Shown here in pieces: positions 44,732 to 53,104 of a stretch of 64,000 nucleotides of DNA. Within the stretch, counting starts at the first letter, position 1; every line of letters begins with the position of its first letter. The position numbers and the translations under genes were made by a program. The notes beneath the pieces are model-generated. The model worked only from the letters and a program-made list of their open reading frames with translations. It searched no databases and was not told the origin of the DNA. The stretch is from UMGS1370 sp046957575 (GTDB taxonomy: Bacteria > Bacillota > Clostridia > Lachnospirales > Lachnospiraceae): the NCBI GenBank assembly GCA_046957575.1, contig JBKUOG010000010.1, forward strand, positions 1-64,000, in the 5' to 3' direction.

Positions 44732-45745
44732 TCAAATTAGTATTGGCTGAATGACGTTAAAGAAATAACCAACCAGTATAATTCCGCTCGTACATATTGC
44801 AGTAAAAATCCATAAAAGTTTCGGTTTTACAGCTTTACGCAGCATAATCATGGACGGCAGGGACAATGTGGTAACCCCCATCATAAAAGATAAAACAACG
44901 CCCAGCAATGCTCCCTTTGCCAGTAACGCTTCTGCAATCGGAATTGTTCCAAAAATATCTGCATACATGGGTACTCCGGCAATAGTTGCGATAATTACAC
45001 CAAATGGGTTATTATCTCCCAGTATCTTAACAATGATTTCTTCCGGTATCCAGTTATGAATAATTGCTCCGATACCTACACCGATTAAGACATAAGGTGC
45101 AACCTTTTTCGCAGTAGATACAACCTGTTCCCATGCAAAATGAAGTCTGTCCTTAAAGTGTAATTCTTCCTGCAAAATATCAACGGATTTTCCCTTTCTA
45201 ATGTATTCTTCTACTTCATTTTCAAGCTGCAGTTTTTCGATTAAAGTACCTCCTGCAACGGCAATTACAAGTCCAAGCAGAACATACACGATTGCTACTT
45301 TCCAGCCGAATATGCTCATGAGAAGTACAAGAGAGCCGAGGTCTACCATAGGCGAAGAAATTAGAAAGGAAAACGTAACACCCAGGGGCAGCCCGGCACT
45401 GGTAAAACCGATAAATAAAGGAATAGATGAACACGAACAAAACGGCGTAACCGTTCCCAAAAGGGCAGCTATTATATTGGCACCTATTCCCCGAAATCTC
45501 CCTAATATCTTTTTGGTTCTCTCCGGAGGGAAATAACTTTGAATATACGAAATTATCAAAATTAAAACGCCCAGCAGCAACATAATTTTTATGGTGTCGT
45601 AGATGAAAAACTGGACGCTTCCCCCTAACCGGGTTTCTGTCGATAGACCACACGCTTCCAACAGATTTCCTATCAGTTGGCTTAACCATTTCATACCAAG
45701 GATTTCATTCTGAAAAAAATCCCAAACACTTTTTAGTGTCTGCAT
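44732..45745 (-). CDS. ArsP-type permease (DUF318 family)
   Basis: A 337-residue membrane protein with about eight to ten helices in two related halves. The signature TPFCSCSSIPLFIGFTSAG lies in the first half and GVPMYADIFGTIPIAEALL in the second. Members of this permease family include ArsP, which exports trivalent organoarsenicals; others have no known substrate. Neighbouring ArsR and thioredoxin support metalloid or thiol-reactive cargo, by inference. It lies about 80 bases after arsR, behind a terminator and a second ArsR-like operator. Confidence 0.85.
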   Translation of the reverse strand: MQTLKSVWDFFQNEILGMKWLSQLIGNLLEACGLSTETRLGGSVQFFIYDTIKIMLLLGVLILIISYIQSYFPPERTKKILGRFRGIGANIIAALLGTVTPFCSCSSIPLFIGFTSAGLPLGVTFSFLISSPMVDLGSLVLLMSIFGWKVAIVYVLLGLVIAVAGGTLIEKLQLENEVEEYIRKGKSVDILQEELHFKDRLHFAWEQVVSTAKKVAPYVLIGVGIGAIIHNWIPEEIIVKILGDNNPFGVIIATIAGVPMYADIFGTIPIAEALLAKGALLGVVLSFMMGVTTLSLPSMIMLRKAVKPKLLWIFTAICTSGIILVGYFFNVIQPILI

Positions 45746-45766
45746 ATCCTAACCTCTCTTCCATAT

Positions 45767-45790
45767 AAATCAAGATTTTTCGATTTGATG
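45767..45790. promoter_or_regulatory. second ArsR-type operator, upstream of the permease
   Basis: AAATCAAGATTTTTCGATTTG (first 20 bases used for comparison, 45767-45786, extending to 45790) matches 19 of 24 positions of the operator at 46152-46175 in reverse orientation. Both are imperfect dyads of AAATC and GATTT. It lies between the arsR terminator and the permease gene. Confidence 0.55.
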
Positions 45791-45795
45791 TCCTT

Positions 45796-45828
45796 GAAAA
45801 AAGCCGTTGCCATATTGGAACGGCTTTT
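45796..45828 (-). terminator. terminator at the end of arsR
   Basis: On the minus strand AAAAGCCGTT pairs with AACGGCTTTT around a ten-base loop, followed by TTTTTTC. It overlaps the arsR stop codon and lies before the permease gene, so it should reduce read-through from arsR to the permease. Confidence 0.8.
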
Positions 45829-46144
45829 AAGTGTTTGAACGCTTATTGCAGCACATATTTGTTTCGTCAATAGCAATCGTATCTTTCAATAGAGCCAGTA
45901 CCTTTTCACTGCCTTGCCTGCTGATTTGGTAGTGTGTCCATTTACCGTCCTCACGTCCTGTCACAATGCCTGCTTCACATAGAATTTTCATGTGGTAGGA
46001 AAGTGAAGATTGGGGCATATTCACTTCATCAGTTAAAGTGCAGGTACATTTTTCTCCACTATGCAAAAGTTCTAAAATGCGTAACCTGCGTTCATCACTT
46101 AGAGCCTTGAAGATTTTTGCTCTTTCCTCGTAAGTAATTGCCAT
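45827..46144 (-). CDS. ArsR-family metalloregulator
   Basis: A 105-residue winged-helix repressor. The DNA-binding part includes MPQSSLSYHMKILCEAGIV. The helix before it carries EKCTCTL, a Cys-x-Cys pair in the place of the ELCVCDL As(III) site of classical ArsR, and the tail ends with another pair (MCCNKR). These residues suggest derepression by As(III), Sb(III) or a similar thiophilic ion. GAGGTG precedes the ATG. Its own promoter overlaps candidate operators, so it is likely autoregulated, and it probably also controls the permease. Confidence 0.9.
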   Translation of the reverse strand: MAITYEERAKIFKALSDERRLRILELLHSGEKCTCTLTDEVNMPQSSLSYHMKILCEAGIVTGREDGKWTHYQISRQGSEKVLALLKDTIAIDETNMCCNKRSNT

Positions 46145-46151
46145 GCGTTCA

Positions 46152-46205
46152 CCTCAAATCCAAATTTCTTGATTTAAGTATATGCTTCAAATCTAAAAAA
46201 GTCAA
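46152..46205 (-). promoter_or_regulatory. arsR promoter with overlapping operators
   Basis: On the minus strand TTGACT (complement of 46200-46205), 17 bases, TATACT (complement of 46177-46182). The -10 is centred in an inverted repeat GATTTGAAG-N6-CTTAAATC (complement of 46171-46193), and a second dyad, AAATCAAGAAATTTGGATTT, follows at 46152-46175. This layout fits an ArsR repressor covering the start site. The stretch 46206-46326 shows nothing else. Confidence 0.85.
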
Positions 46206-46326
46206 TCTGAAATTATGTTTTTTTAATTTTGATGCAGCTGTTCAGCCATGCGAAGATTCAGACAGGGAAAAGCGTTGAAAAATTGTTACCATTTTGATAA
46301 ACAGATACAACATAATAGTGGCTGCT

Positions 46327-47247
46327 CTATTTTTTCATAAATTTAATCGTGTGATTGTCTGCGTCCATCTGACACCAGGCGCCGATTGGAAGACTTCCGG
46401 TTGGCGTATCGTGTCCTGCCTGAAGTCCGGACAGCACTGGGATTCCCATCTGGCCAAACCGGTCTTTTAAGAATTCGTCAATGAGGTAATCTTCCCCGTA
46501 TTTGTTGATGCAGCCGCTGTAATCTCCTAACAGGATTCCCGCCGCATGGTCAAAAAAGCCTGCATTTTCCATCTGGGTAATGTACATATCCAGGGAAGCA
46601 ATGTGCTCGTCCACATCTTCCAGGAAAATAATGGCTCCATTGGAATCCGGCTCATAAAACGTACCCATCATGCGTCCCATAACGGTTACATTTCCGCCAA
46701 TGAGACGTCCCTCTGCCCTTCCTCCGGTTATGGTATGAAGGGGTCTTGTATCATTTGCAAACTCCAGTTCTTCCCAGTCCCCGATGGTCTTTAAAAAGCT
46801 TTCTCTGGTATAGTCGTCATAATGTTCCAGAATATTGGAACTGACCATTGGCCCATGGTAGGTAACAAAACCGCACTTTTCGGAAAAGGCATTGAGCAGA
46901 TTGGTTATGTCTGAATAACCCACAAATACTTTTGGATGATTCCGGATCAATTCATAATCCAGATATTTCATTACCTGGGCACTTCCGTATCCGCCGCGGA
47001 TGCAGATAATGGCGTCTACTTCCTCGTCTGCAAACAAGGCGTTCAGTTCTTCTGCCCTGTCTTTCCCGCTGCCGCACAGATAACCATGGAAATTACTGCC
47101 TGCGGCCAGGTTCTTTCCTACTTTTACCTGGTATCCCAGATCTTCCAGCCGTTTTACGCATTGATTTAACCGTTCTTCCCCCATAGGGAATGCCGGCGCT
47201 GCAATCCCTATGCAGCCGCCGGCGTGTAATGTCCTTGGATAGTTCAT
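46327..47247 (-). CDS. LD-carboxypeptidase / MccF-like serine peptidase (S66)
   Basis: A 306-residue cytoplasmic serine peptidase. The N-terminal CIGIAAPAFPMGEERL, AIICIRGGYGSAQVM and VFVGYSDITNLLNA, with the nucleophilic serine in GYSD, are S66 signatures; the C-terminal part has ILLGDYSGC and PVLSGLQAGHDTP. S66 enzymes trim the terminal D-Ala from murein tetrapeptides or cleave microcin C-type peptidyl adenylates. It follows oppA by only seven bases, so it is co-transcribed with the peptide importer and likely processes what that imports. Confidence 0.88.
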   Translation of the reverse strand: MNYPRTLHAGGCIGIAAPAFPMGEERLNQCVKRLEDLGYQVKVGKNLAAGSNFHGYLCGSGKDRAEELNALFADEEVDAIICIRGGYGSAQVMKYLDYELIRNHPKVFVGYSDITNLLNAFSEKCGFVTYHGPMVSSNILEHYDDYTRESFLKTIGDWEELEFANDTRPLHTITGGRAEGRLIGGNVTVMGRMMGTFYEPDSNGAIIFLEDVDEHIASLDMYITQMENAGFFDHAAGILLGDYSGCINKYGEDYLIDEFLKDRFGQMGIPVLSGLQAGHDTPTGSLPIGAWCQMDADNHTIKFMKK

Positions 47248-47254
47248 CTTCTAT

Positions 47255-48928
47255 TTACTCCATCGATACAGCTCTGAACAGCGGATGTCCGGAGTTGTCA
47301 CACGTGAATCCCTTTACATATGGTTTTACTAATGCCATGGTATTGCGGAAGTAAACCGGCATTACCGGCATTTCGTCCATCAGAATCTGCTCCATTTCCA
47401 CAAACAGTTCCATACGCTTATTGTTGTCTGCTAAAGTGGCTGCTTCTTCTAATAAATCGTTGTAGCGGAGCGCTTCCTCGCTTCTCCAGCGGCACTCTTT
47501 TTCCATACGGCTCTTGTTAAAGATACTCAGGTTGGTGTTTGGATCCGGATAATCTCCTGTCCAGCCGTCAAATGCAATGTCAAAATTGCCTGCTGCGTGC
47601 TCATCCCAGTAAACCTTGGACTCAAATGTCACAATCTCTACATTCACTCCCAGATTTTCCTTCCACAGAGCCTGAAGGATCTGAGCCTTATCTTTGTTTT
47701 CCTTGGTATTGGTAATAATTAACTGCAGGGTTGGAAGTCCCTCGCCGTTTGGATAACCTGCATCTGCCAAAAGCTGTTTTGCTGCTTCGACGTCTTCGGT
47801 AACCAGATTGTTTCCAACTTTGGTACGGAAATCATCCGTCTCATCCGCATAAGGAATTCCGTAAGGAACAAATGCATATGCAGACTTTGGTTTGGAAGGA
47901 ACTGCTACCTGGTTGATGGTGTCACGGGTAATGGCCATAGACAGCGCTTTTCTGACTTCTTTGGTCATATATTCTTTCTCGCAGTTGAAGTCATAGTAAG
48001 AAGTACCAATCAGGTCGTAGCTGTGCAGTTCTTCACTGCCGTCATACTGGGTCATGGCCTGGGTTTCAATGGAACCTCCGCTCATAGCGTCTACGTCTCC
48101 GGCATTGTATGCAGACAGAGCTGCTTCTGCCTGTTCAATAAAAATCATCTCAACGCCGTCTAATGCTACGGTATCTGCAAACACGTAGTTTGGATTTTTT
48201 ACCAGGGTATATCCTTCCTGAGGCTTAATTTCTGCCATCATAAACGGGCCGTTGCACACGTAAGTCTCTGCAGACTTGGTCCAGACTTCAGCGCCTTCTA
48301 CCGCTTCCTTCTTAACCGGAGCAAAGTTGTTGGCTGCAGTTAAGTTTACAAAGTAAGGAGTTGGATTATTTAAGACTACCTCCAGCGTGATATCGTCAAT
48401 GGCCTTTACGCCTACCTCATCTGCCTCGCACTGGCCGTTGTTGTAAGCTTCGCCATTCTTAATGTAGTATAACTGCCATGCTGCTGTAGATGCAGTCTCC
48501 TGTTTTAACTCTCTCTTCCAGGAATATTCAAAATCTGCTGCTGTTAAAGGAGAACCATCGGACCATTTTAAGCCTTCTTTTAACTTAAATGTATAGGTCA
48601 GACCGTCATCAGAAACCGTATAGCTTTCTGCACAGGCCGGTTCTACTCCAGAACCGTCAGCAGAATACTGGTACAGTCCGGTAAACAGATTTAACAGCAC
48701 ATTAGAAGAAGATGCATAGTTGTTCATATTTGGGTCTAAGGTCTCCGGTTCCCCGCTCATAACATAGCGAAGTACGTTTCCTTCTGGTTTGGCAGCATCT
48801 CCTGCCGGCTGGGCGCCGTTTGCAGTAGCAGTGGTATCTCCTGCAGCATCCTGTCCGCCGCTGCATCCTGTAAGCAGGGACATTGCCATTACGGATGCAA
48901 GGATTGCACTTACCAATCTTTTTTTCAT
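47255..48928 (-). CDS. oppA: oligopeptide ABC transporter substrate-binding lipoprotein
   Basis: A 557-residue lipoprotein that binds peptides outside the membrane. Signal peptide with lipobox LLTGC (Cys22) and a Ser/Gly/Ala linker. The SBP family 5 pattern is clear: EPETLDPNMNNYAS, YTFKLKEGLKWSDGSPLTAADF, NCEKEYMTKEVRKALSMAI (part) and GWTGDYPDPNT. GGAGG precedes ATG. It lies 45 bases after oppF and just before the LD-carboxypeptidase gene. Murein peptides are possible ligands given that neighbour. Confidence 0.94.
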   Translation of the reverse strand: MKKRLVSAILASVMAMSLLTGCSGGQDAAGDTTATANGAQPAGDAAKPEGNVLRYVMSGEPETLDPNMNNYASSSNVLLNLFTGLYQYSADGSGVEPACAESYTVSDDGLTYTFKLKEGLKWSDGSPLTAADFEYSWKRELKQETASTAAWQLYYIKNGEAYNNGQCEADEVGVKAIDDITLEVVLNNPTPYFVNLTAANNFAPVKKEAVEGAEVWTKSAETYVCNGPFMMAEIKPQEGYTLVKNPNYVFADTVALDGVEMIFIEQAEAALSAYNAGDVDAMSGGSIETQAMTQYDGSEELHSYDLIGTSYYDFNCEKEYMTKEVRKALSMAITRDTINQVAVPSKPKSAYAFVPYGIPYADETDDFRTKVGNNLVTEDVEAAKQLLADAGYPNGEGLPTLQLIITNTKENKDKAQILQALWKENLGVNVEIVTFESKVYWDEHAAGNFDIAFDGWTGDYPDPNTNLSIFNKSRMEKECRWRSEEALRYNDLLEEAATLADNNKRMELFVEMEQILMDEMPVMPVYFRNTMALVKPYVKGFTCDNSGHPLFRAVSME

Positions 48929-48973
48929 AATCTTTCCTCCTTCTTTGCATTAAAACATTTGGGGATTTCCCCT

Positions 48974-49960
48974 TTATTCAAACAAATGACAGGCAACAAA
49001 GTGCTTCTCATTTATCTTCTTTAATTCCGGTTTTTCACAGGCGCAGACTTCTTTTGCGTACTGGCATCTGGAACGGAACGGACAGCCTGGTCCCGGATTA
49101 ATAGGAGACGGCACATCGCCTTGAAGAACAATTCTCTGGCTGGCCTCTGCCTTGTCCGGATCTGCCACTGGTTCTGCGGAAATCAATGCTTTGGTATACG
49201 GATGCATCATATTGTCATATAATTCATTCACTTCTGCATATTCCACCAGATTTCCCAGGTACATCACGCCAACCTGATCGGAAATATGGCCTACCATGGC
49301 AAGGTCATGGGAAATAAACAGGTAGGTAAAATTAAATTTATCCTGCAGGTCTTCCAGAATATTGATAACCTGCGCCTGAATGGACACATCCAGGGCGGAA
49401 ATGGGCTCGTCGCAGACAATAAACTCCGGTTCTGCGGCTAATGCTCTTGCAATGCCGATACGCTGTCTCTGACCGCCGGAAAACTCATGGGGATAACGGT
49501 TTAAATGATCCGGCTTTAAGCCAACCAGCTCAACCAGCTGACGCACCCGATCCATTACGTCCTTTCCATGCATTAAATTCATAAAGCGGATAGGCTCTGC
49601 AATAATGTGGGCGACGTCCATTCTCGGATCCAGGGATGTGTATGGATCCTGGAAAATCATCTGGATTTTCTTCCGGTAAGGAAGCATCTGGCCGTCATCA
49701 AGTCTTGTAATGTCCTCTCCGTCATACAAAATCTTTCCGGCTGTAGGCTCATACAGCTTTAATACGGTGCGTCCTATGGTCGTTTTTCCGCAGCCGGATT
49801 CTCCTACCAGACCCATGGTCTCACCTTTCGCAATGGAAAAGCTTACGTCATCTACTGCTTTTAAAATATTGGGCTTTTTAAAAAGTCCTGCTTTCAGTTC
49901 AAAATACTTTTTTAAATTCTGGACTTCCAGGCAGTTTTTCCGGTTACTGCTGATGCTCAT
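48974..49960 (-). CDS. oppF: oligopeptide ABC transporter ATP-binding protein
   Basis: A 328-residue ATPase subunit. Walker A is GESGCGKTT, the signature motif is FSGGQRQRIGIARAL, Walker B is FIVCDEPISALD, and the C-terminal oligo_HPY segment has CPFRSRCQYA. It overlaps oppD by 17 bases and has its own GGGAGG inside oppD. Together with oppD it powers peptide import. Confidence 0.95.
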   Translation of the reverse strand: MSISSNRKNCLEVQNLKKYFELKAGLFKKPNILKAVDDVSFSIAKGETMGLVGESGCGKTTIGRTVLKLYEPTAGKILYDGEDITRLDDGQMLPYRKKIQMIFQDPYTSLDPRMDVAHIIAEPIRFMNLMHGKDVMDRVRQLVELVGLKPDHLNRYPHEFSGGQRQRIGIARALAAEPEFIVCDEPISALDVSIQAQVINILEDLQDKFNFTYLFISHDLAMVGHISDQVGVMYLGNLVEYAEVNELYDNMMHPYTKALISAEPVADPDKAEASQRIVLQGDVPSPINPGPGCPFRSRCQYAKEVCACEKPELKKINEKHFVACHLFE

Positions 49961-50966
49961 ACAGCTTCACCTCCCCTTTCTTTGCTTTTACAGAAGGATT
50001 GTGAAGCCAGCAGGCACTTCTGTGGCCTTCTCCGATTTCTGTCAGTTCTGGCAAATGCTCTTTGCACAATTTCATCGCGTATTTGCAGCGGGCTGCAAAT
50101 GGACATCCCTTCGGCGGAGCAAGCAGATCCGGCGGAGTTCCGTAAATCGGCACCAGCCGCTGTTTGTCGTGTTTTGGAATGGATTCCATCAGTCCTAACG
50201 TGTATGGATGTCCGGTCCGGTAGAAAATATCCCGTACAGAGCCCTCTTCCATAATCAGTCCGCCGTACATGACCACAACTCTGGTACACATACTGGCAAT
50301 CACGCCTAAATCATGGGTAATGAGGATTAAGGACATATGATACTCTTCCTTCATCTTCTGCATTAATTCCAGAATCTGGGCCTGAATGGTAACGTCCAGC
50401 GCCGTTGTCGGCTCATCTGCAATCAGAAGCTTTGGCGCGCAGCTAATGGCAATGGCAATCATCACTCTCTGGCGCATACCGCCGGAAAGTTCGTGCGGAT
50501 ACTGCTTTAACCGTTTTTCCGGATCCGGAATTCCTACCTGATTAAGAACTTCCACTGCACGTTTTCTTGCTTCTTTTTTACTTAATTTTTTATGCCGGAT
50601 CAGCGGATTGCATACCTGTTCTTCGATGGTAAACAATGGATTTAAGCTGGTCATGGGATCCTGGAAAATCATGGAAATCTGATTCCCCTGGTATTTGCGC
50701 ATTTCTTTTATCTCTTTATGGAGCAAATCTTCTCCGTCAAATGTAATGGAATCTGCCTTCAAATCTGCATTCTCTGCTAAAAGGTGCATGATAGACAGCA
50801 TACTTACGGATTTTCCGCAGCCGGATTCTCCTACGATTCCAAGGCTTTCCCCTTTGTCTACATGGATGGAAACACCTCTGACTGCTTTTACCTGCCCGTC
50901 GTCTGTAGCAAAACTGGTGTGAAGATTTTTCACATCCAGCAGTACCTTATTTTCCGTATTGTTCAT
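49944..50966 (-). CDS. oppD: oligopeptide ABC transporter ATP-binding protein
   Basis: A 340-residue ATPase subunit with Walker A GESGCGKS, signature LSGGMRQRVMIAIAI, Walker B LLIADEPTTALD, and a C-terminal Cys-containing segment (CPFAARCKYAMKLC), which in this family can hold an Fe-S cluster. I choose ATG 50966 behind AGGAG; the frame is open to 50987. It lies 23 bases after oppC. Confidence 0.95.
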   Translation of the reverse strand: MNNTENKVLLDVKNLHTSFATDDGQVKAVRGVSIHVDKGESLGIVGESGCGKSVSMLSIMHLLAENADLKADSITFDGEDLLHKEIKEMRKYQGNQISMIFQDPMTSLNPLFTIEEQVCNPLIRHKKLSKKEARKRAVEVLNQVGIPDPEKRLKQYPHELSGGMRQRVMIAIAISCAPKLLIADEPTTALDVTIQAQILELMQKMKEEYHMSLILITHDLGVIASMCTRVVVMYGGLIMEEGSVRDIFYRTGHPYTLGLMESIPKHDKQRLVPIYGTPPDLLAPPKGCPFAARCKYAMKLCKEHLPELTEIGEGHRSACWLHNPSVKAKKGEVKLYEHQQ

Positions 50967-50988
50967 CTTAGGTTCTCCTGATTCCAAC

Positions 50989-51963
50989 TTATTTTTTCAG
51001 TCTGGGGTCCAATGCATCCCGAAGGCCGTCGCCAATAAAGTTTAATGCAAAAATCGTAATACTGATTGCAACTGCCGGGAAGAACATCTGGTAAGGATAA
51101 GAAAACAGATATTCAATGGCGTCATTTGCCAGGGTTCCCCAGCTTGCTTTTGGCACCTGGATGCCGATTCCGAGGAAACTAAGGAATGCTTCCTGGAAAA
51201 TCGCAGATGGAATTAAAAAGGTTACAGTTACAATAATAGTTCCAATGCTGTTTGGAATCAGATGGTGAATCAGAATCTGCCATTTGCTCAGTCCGCAGAC
51301 CTTTCCTGCCAGTGCAAAATCCTGTTCCCTTAACGTTAAAATCTGTCCTCTTACCATTCTCGCTGTGGTAATCCAGTAGGTCAGACACATAGCAATTAAA
51401 ATGCTCTTCATGGTATTTCCAAGGAACATCATAATCAGAATCAGGTAAATCAGACTTGGAATACCGCAAAGCACATCCACAATACGCATCATAATCATAT
51501 CGGTTTTTCCGCCAAGGTATCCGGCAATTCCACCGTACAGCACGCCGATGATCATGTTGATGAATGCAGCGGTAAATCCAATGGTAAGGGAAATTCTTGC
51601 GCCATACATGGTTCTGACAAAAATGTCTCTGCCCAGTTTATCGGTTCCAAACCAGTGGGCTTTGCTGGGCCACTCTAAGATATGGGCAAAATCTGTCTGA
51701 TCATATGTATAAGGGGAAAAAATTGGGCCGAAGATGGCAAACAGGGTCATAATTGCAATGACCGCAATGCCAAACATTGCCAGCTTATCTTTTTTCAGCC
51801 GTCTCCAGCACATCTGTAAATAGGAAATGCTTTCCCTTTCAATGCTTTCGGCCTCTCTGTCTGAATCTGTCAGGTCTGCCAGCAAATCTTCTGGAATCTC
51901 ATCTGTCATGGAATATGAGGTTCCCACTGTCTCCTGAACCTGGGCCATACCTTTTTTCTTCAT
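50989..51963 (-). CDS. oppC: oligopeptide ABC transporter permease
   Basis: A 324-residue inner-membrane permease with an N-terminal cytoplasmic tail (acidic, near SDREAESIERES), then TM1 and five further helices. The EAA-type loop and the tail FIGDGLRDALDPRLKK are typical of OppC/DppC. AGGAG lies eight bases before the ATG at 51963. It starts 11 bases after the oppB stop. Confidence 0.95.
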   Translation of the reverse strand: MKKKGMAQVQETVGTSYSMTDEIPEDLLADLTDSDREAESIERESISYLQMCWRRLKKDKLAMFGIAVIAIMTLFAIFGPIFSPYTYDQTDFAHILEWPSKAHWFGTDKLGRDIFVRTMYGARISLTIGFTAAFINMIIGVLYGGIAGYLGGKTDMIMMRIVDVLCGIPSLIYLILIMMFLGNTMKSILIAMCLTYWITTARMVRGQILTLREQDFALAGKVCGLSKWQILIHHLIPNSIGTIIVTVTFLIPSAIFQEAFLSFLGIGIQVPKASWGTLANDAIEYLFSYPYQMFFPAVAISITIFALNFIGDGLRDALDPRLKK

Positions 51964-51974
51964 GTTAAACACTC

Positions 51975-52901
51975 CTATTTATCAATCTTTACTCTTGGGT
52001 CAATCAGGGCATACATAATGTCTACAATGATGTTGACAACGATAATTAACGCTCCTACAAACAAAGTCAGACCCAGGGTTACCGAATAATCTCTGTCGCT
52101 GATGGCCGTTACGAAATATCTTCCCAGGCCAGGTACGGAAAACATCTTTTCGATAATAAACGTACCGGTTAAAAGGGCCGCTACCATAGGGCCTACATAG
52201 GTAATAATGGGCAGCAGGGAATTTTTCATGGCATACTTGCCAATTACAGCAAATTCCGGCACGCCTTTTGCCCGCTCCGTCCGGATATAGTCCTGACGCA
52301 TGGTTTCCAGCATGGAAGAACGCATCAGTCTCGTAATGTAAGCAATCTGAGAAAATGCCATACAGAATACCGGTAAGATATAATGTTTCCAGGAAGTCAA
52401 TCCATAAGATGGGAAAATCTTCCACTTTTCACAGAAGAAATACATCATCAGAACGCAGATAACGAAAGAAGGAACCGACACGCCTATGGTGGCAAATACC
52501 ATGGCCGCTCCGTCCGGCCATTTTCCCCGCTTAACCGCAGCTACCACTCCCAACGGAACTCCGATTGCCAGGGAAATCAGAACACCCCAGAATCCTACTT
52601 TTGCAGATACCGGAAAGCCCTGGGCAATTAACTCATTTACTGTTGTGTCCTGTTTCTTGAAAGAAGTACCCAGGTTTCCCTGAGCCAGGTTTTTCAGATA
52701 GCGGACATACTGCTCCGGAATCGGATCATTTAGTCCATACTGTTCGGTAATCTTTTCCAGAATCTTTGGCGGAACGTTCCGGTTTTCAGCCGGGCTGAAC
52801 GGGCCGCCTGGAATGATGTGCAATAAAAAGAAGGTAATTGTTATCAGTACAAACAGGGATACAATTCCTGCTCCGATTCTCTTAAAGATGTATTTGACCA
52901 T
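51975..52901 (-). CDS. oppB: oligopeptide ABC transporter permease
   Basis: A 308-residue inner-membrane permease, first gene of the oppBCDFA operon. Typical OppB features are the N-terminal helix, HIIPGGPFSP, the loop ERAKGVPEFAVIGKYAMKN (EAA loop), and the C-terminal DIMYALIDPRVKI. ATG at 52901 is chosen because GGAGG is seven bases upstream; another ATG at 52907 is too close to it. Confidence 0.95.
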   Translation of the reverse strand: MVKYIFKRIGAGIVSLFVLITITFFLLHIIPGGPFSPAENRNVPPKILEKITEQYGLNDPIPEQYVRYLKNLAQGNLGTSFKKQDTTVNELIAQGFPVSAKVGFWGVLISLAIGVPLGVVAAVKRGKWPDGAAMVFATIGVSVPSFVICVLMMYFFCEKWKIFPSYGLTSWKHYILPVFCMAFSQIAYITRLMRSSMLETMRQDYIRTERAKGVPEFAVIGKYAMKNSLLPIITYVGPMVAALLTGTFIIEKMFSVPGLGRYFVTAISDRDYSVTLGLTLFVGALIIVVNIIVDIMYALIDPRVKIDK

Positions 52902-52968
52902 TGTCATTCCTCCCTTTCTTCTCCGCGGTGGAATGTGTATAATTACTCACTGCGCATAATTAAGTTTC

Positions 52969-52997
52969 ATTTTACATAGTATTAGTCCAAAAGTCAA
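52969..52997 (-). promoter_or_regulatory. promoter of the opp operon
   Basis: On the minus strand TTGACT (complement of 52992-52997), a 17-base spacer ending in TATG, and TAAAAT (complement of 52969-52974), with TG directly before the -10. Back-to-back with the birA promoter. Confidence 0.8.
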
Positions 52998-53026
52998 GTA
53001 AAGGTGTCTTTATTTAAGCTTATCTC

Positions 53027-53056
53027 TTGACAATTCTTCTGTTTTTTGTGTAGGAT
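53027..53056 (+). promoter_or_regulatory. promoter of birA
   Basis: TTGACA (53027-53032), 18 bases, TAGGAT (53051-53056). No clear biotin operator dyad was recognised around it. Confidence 0.75.
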
Positions 53057-53104
53057 ACAGTCAGATAGAAATGACAGATTCTATATGCAGAAGGAGATTT
53101 GGAA

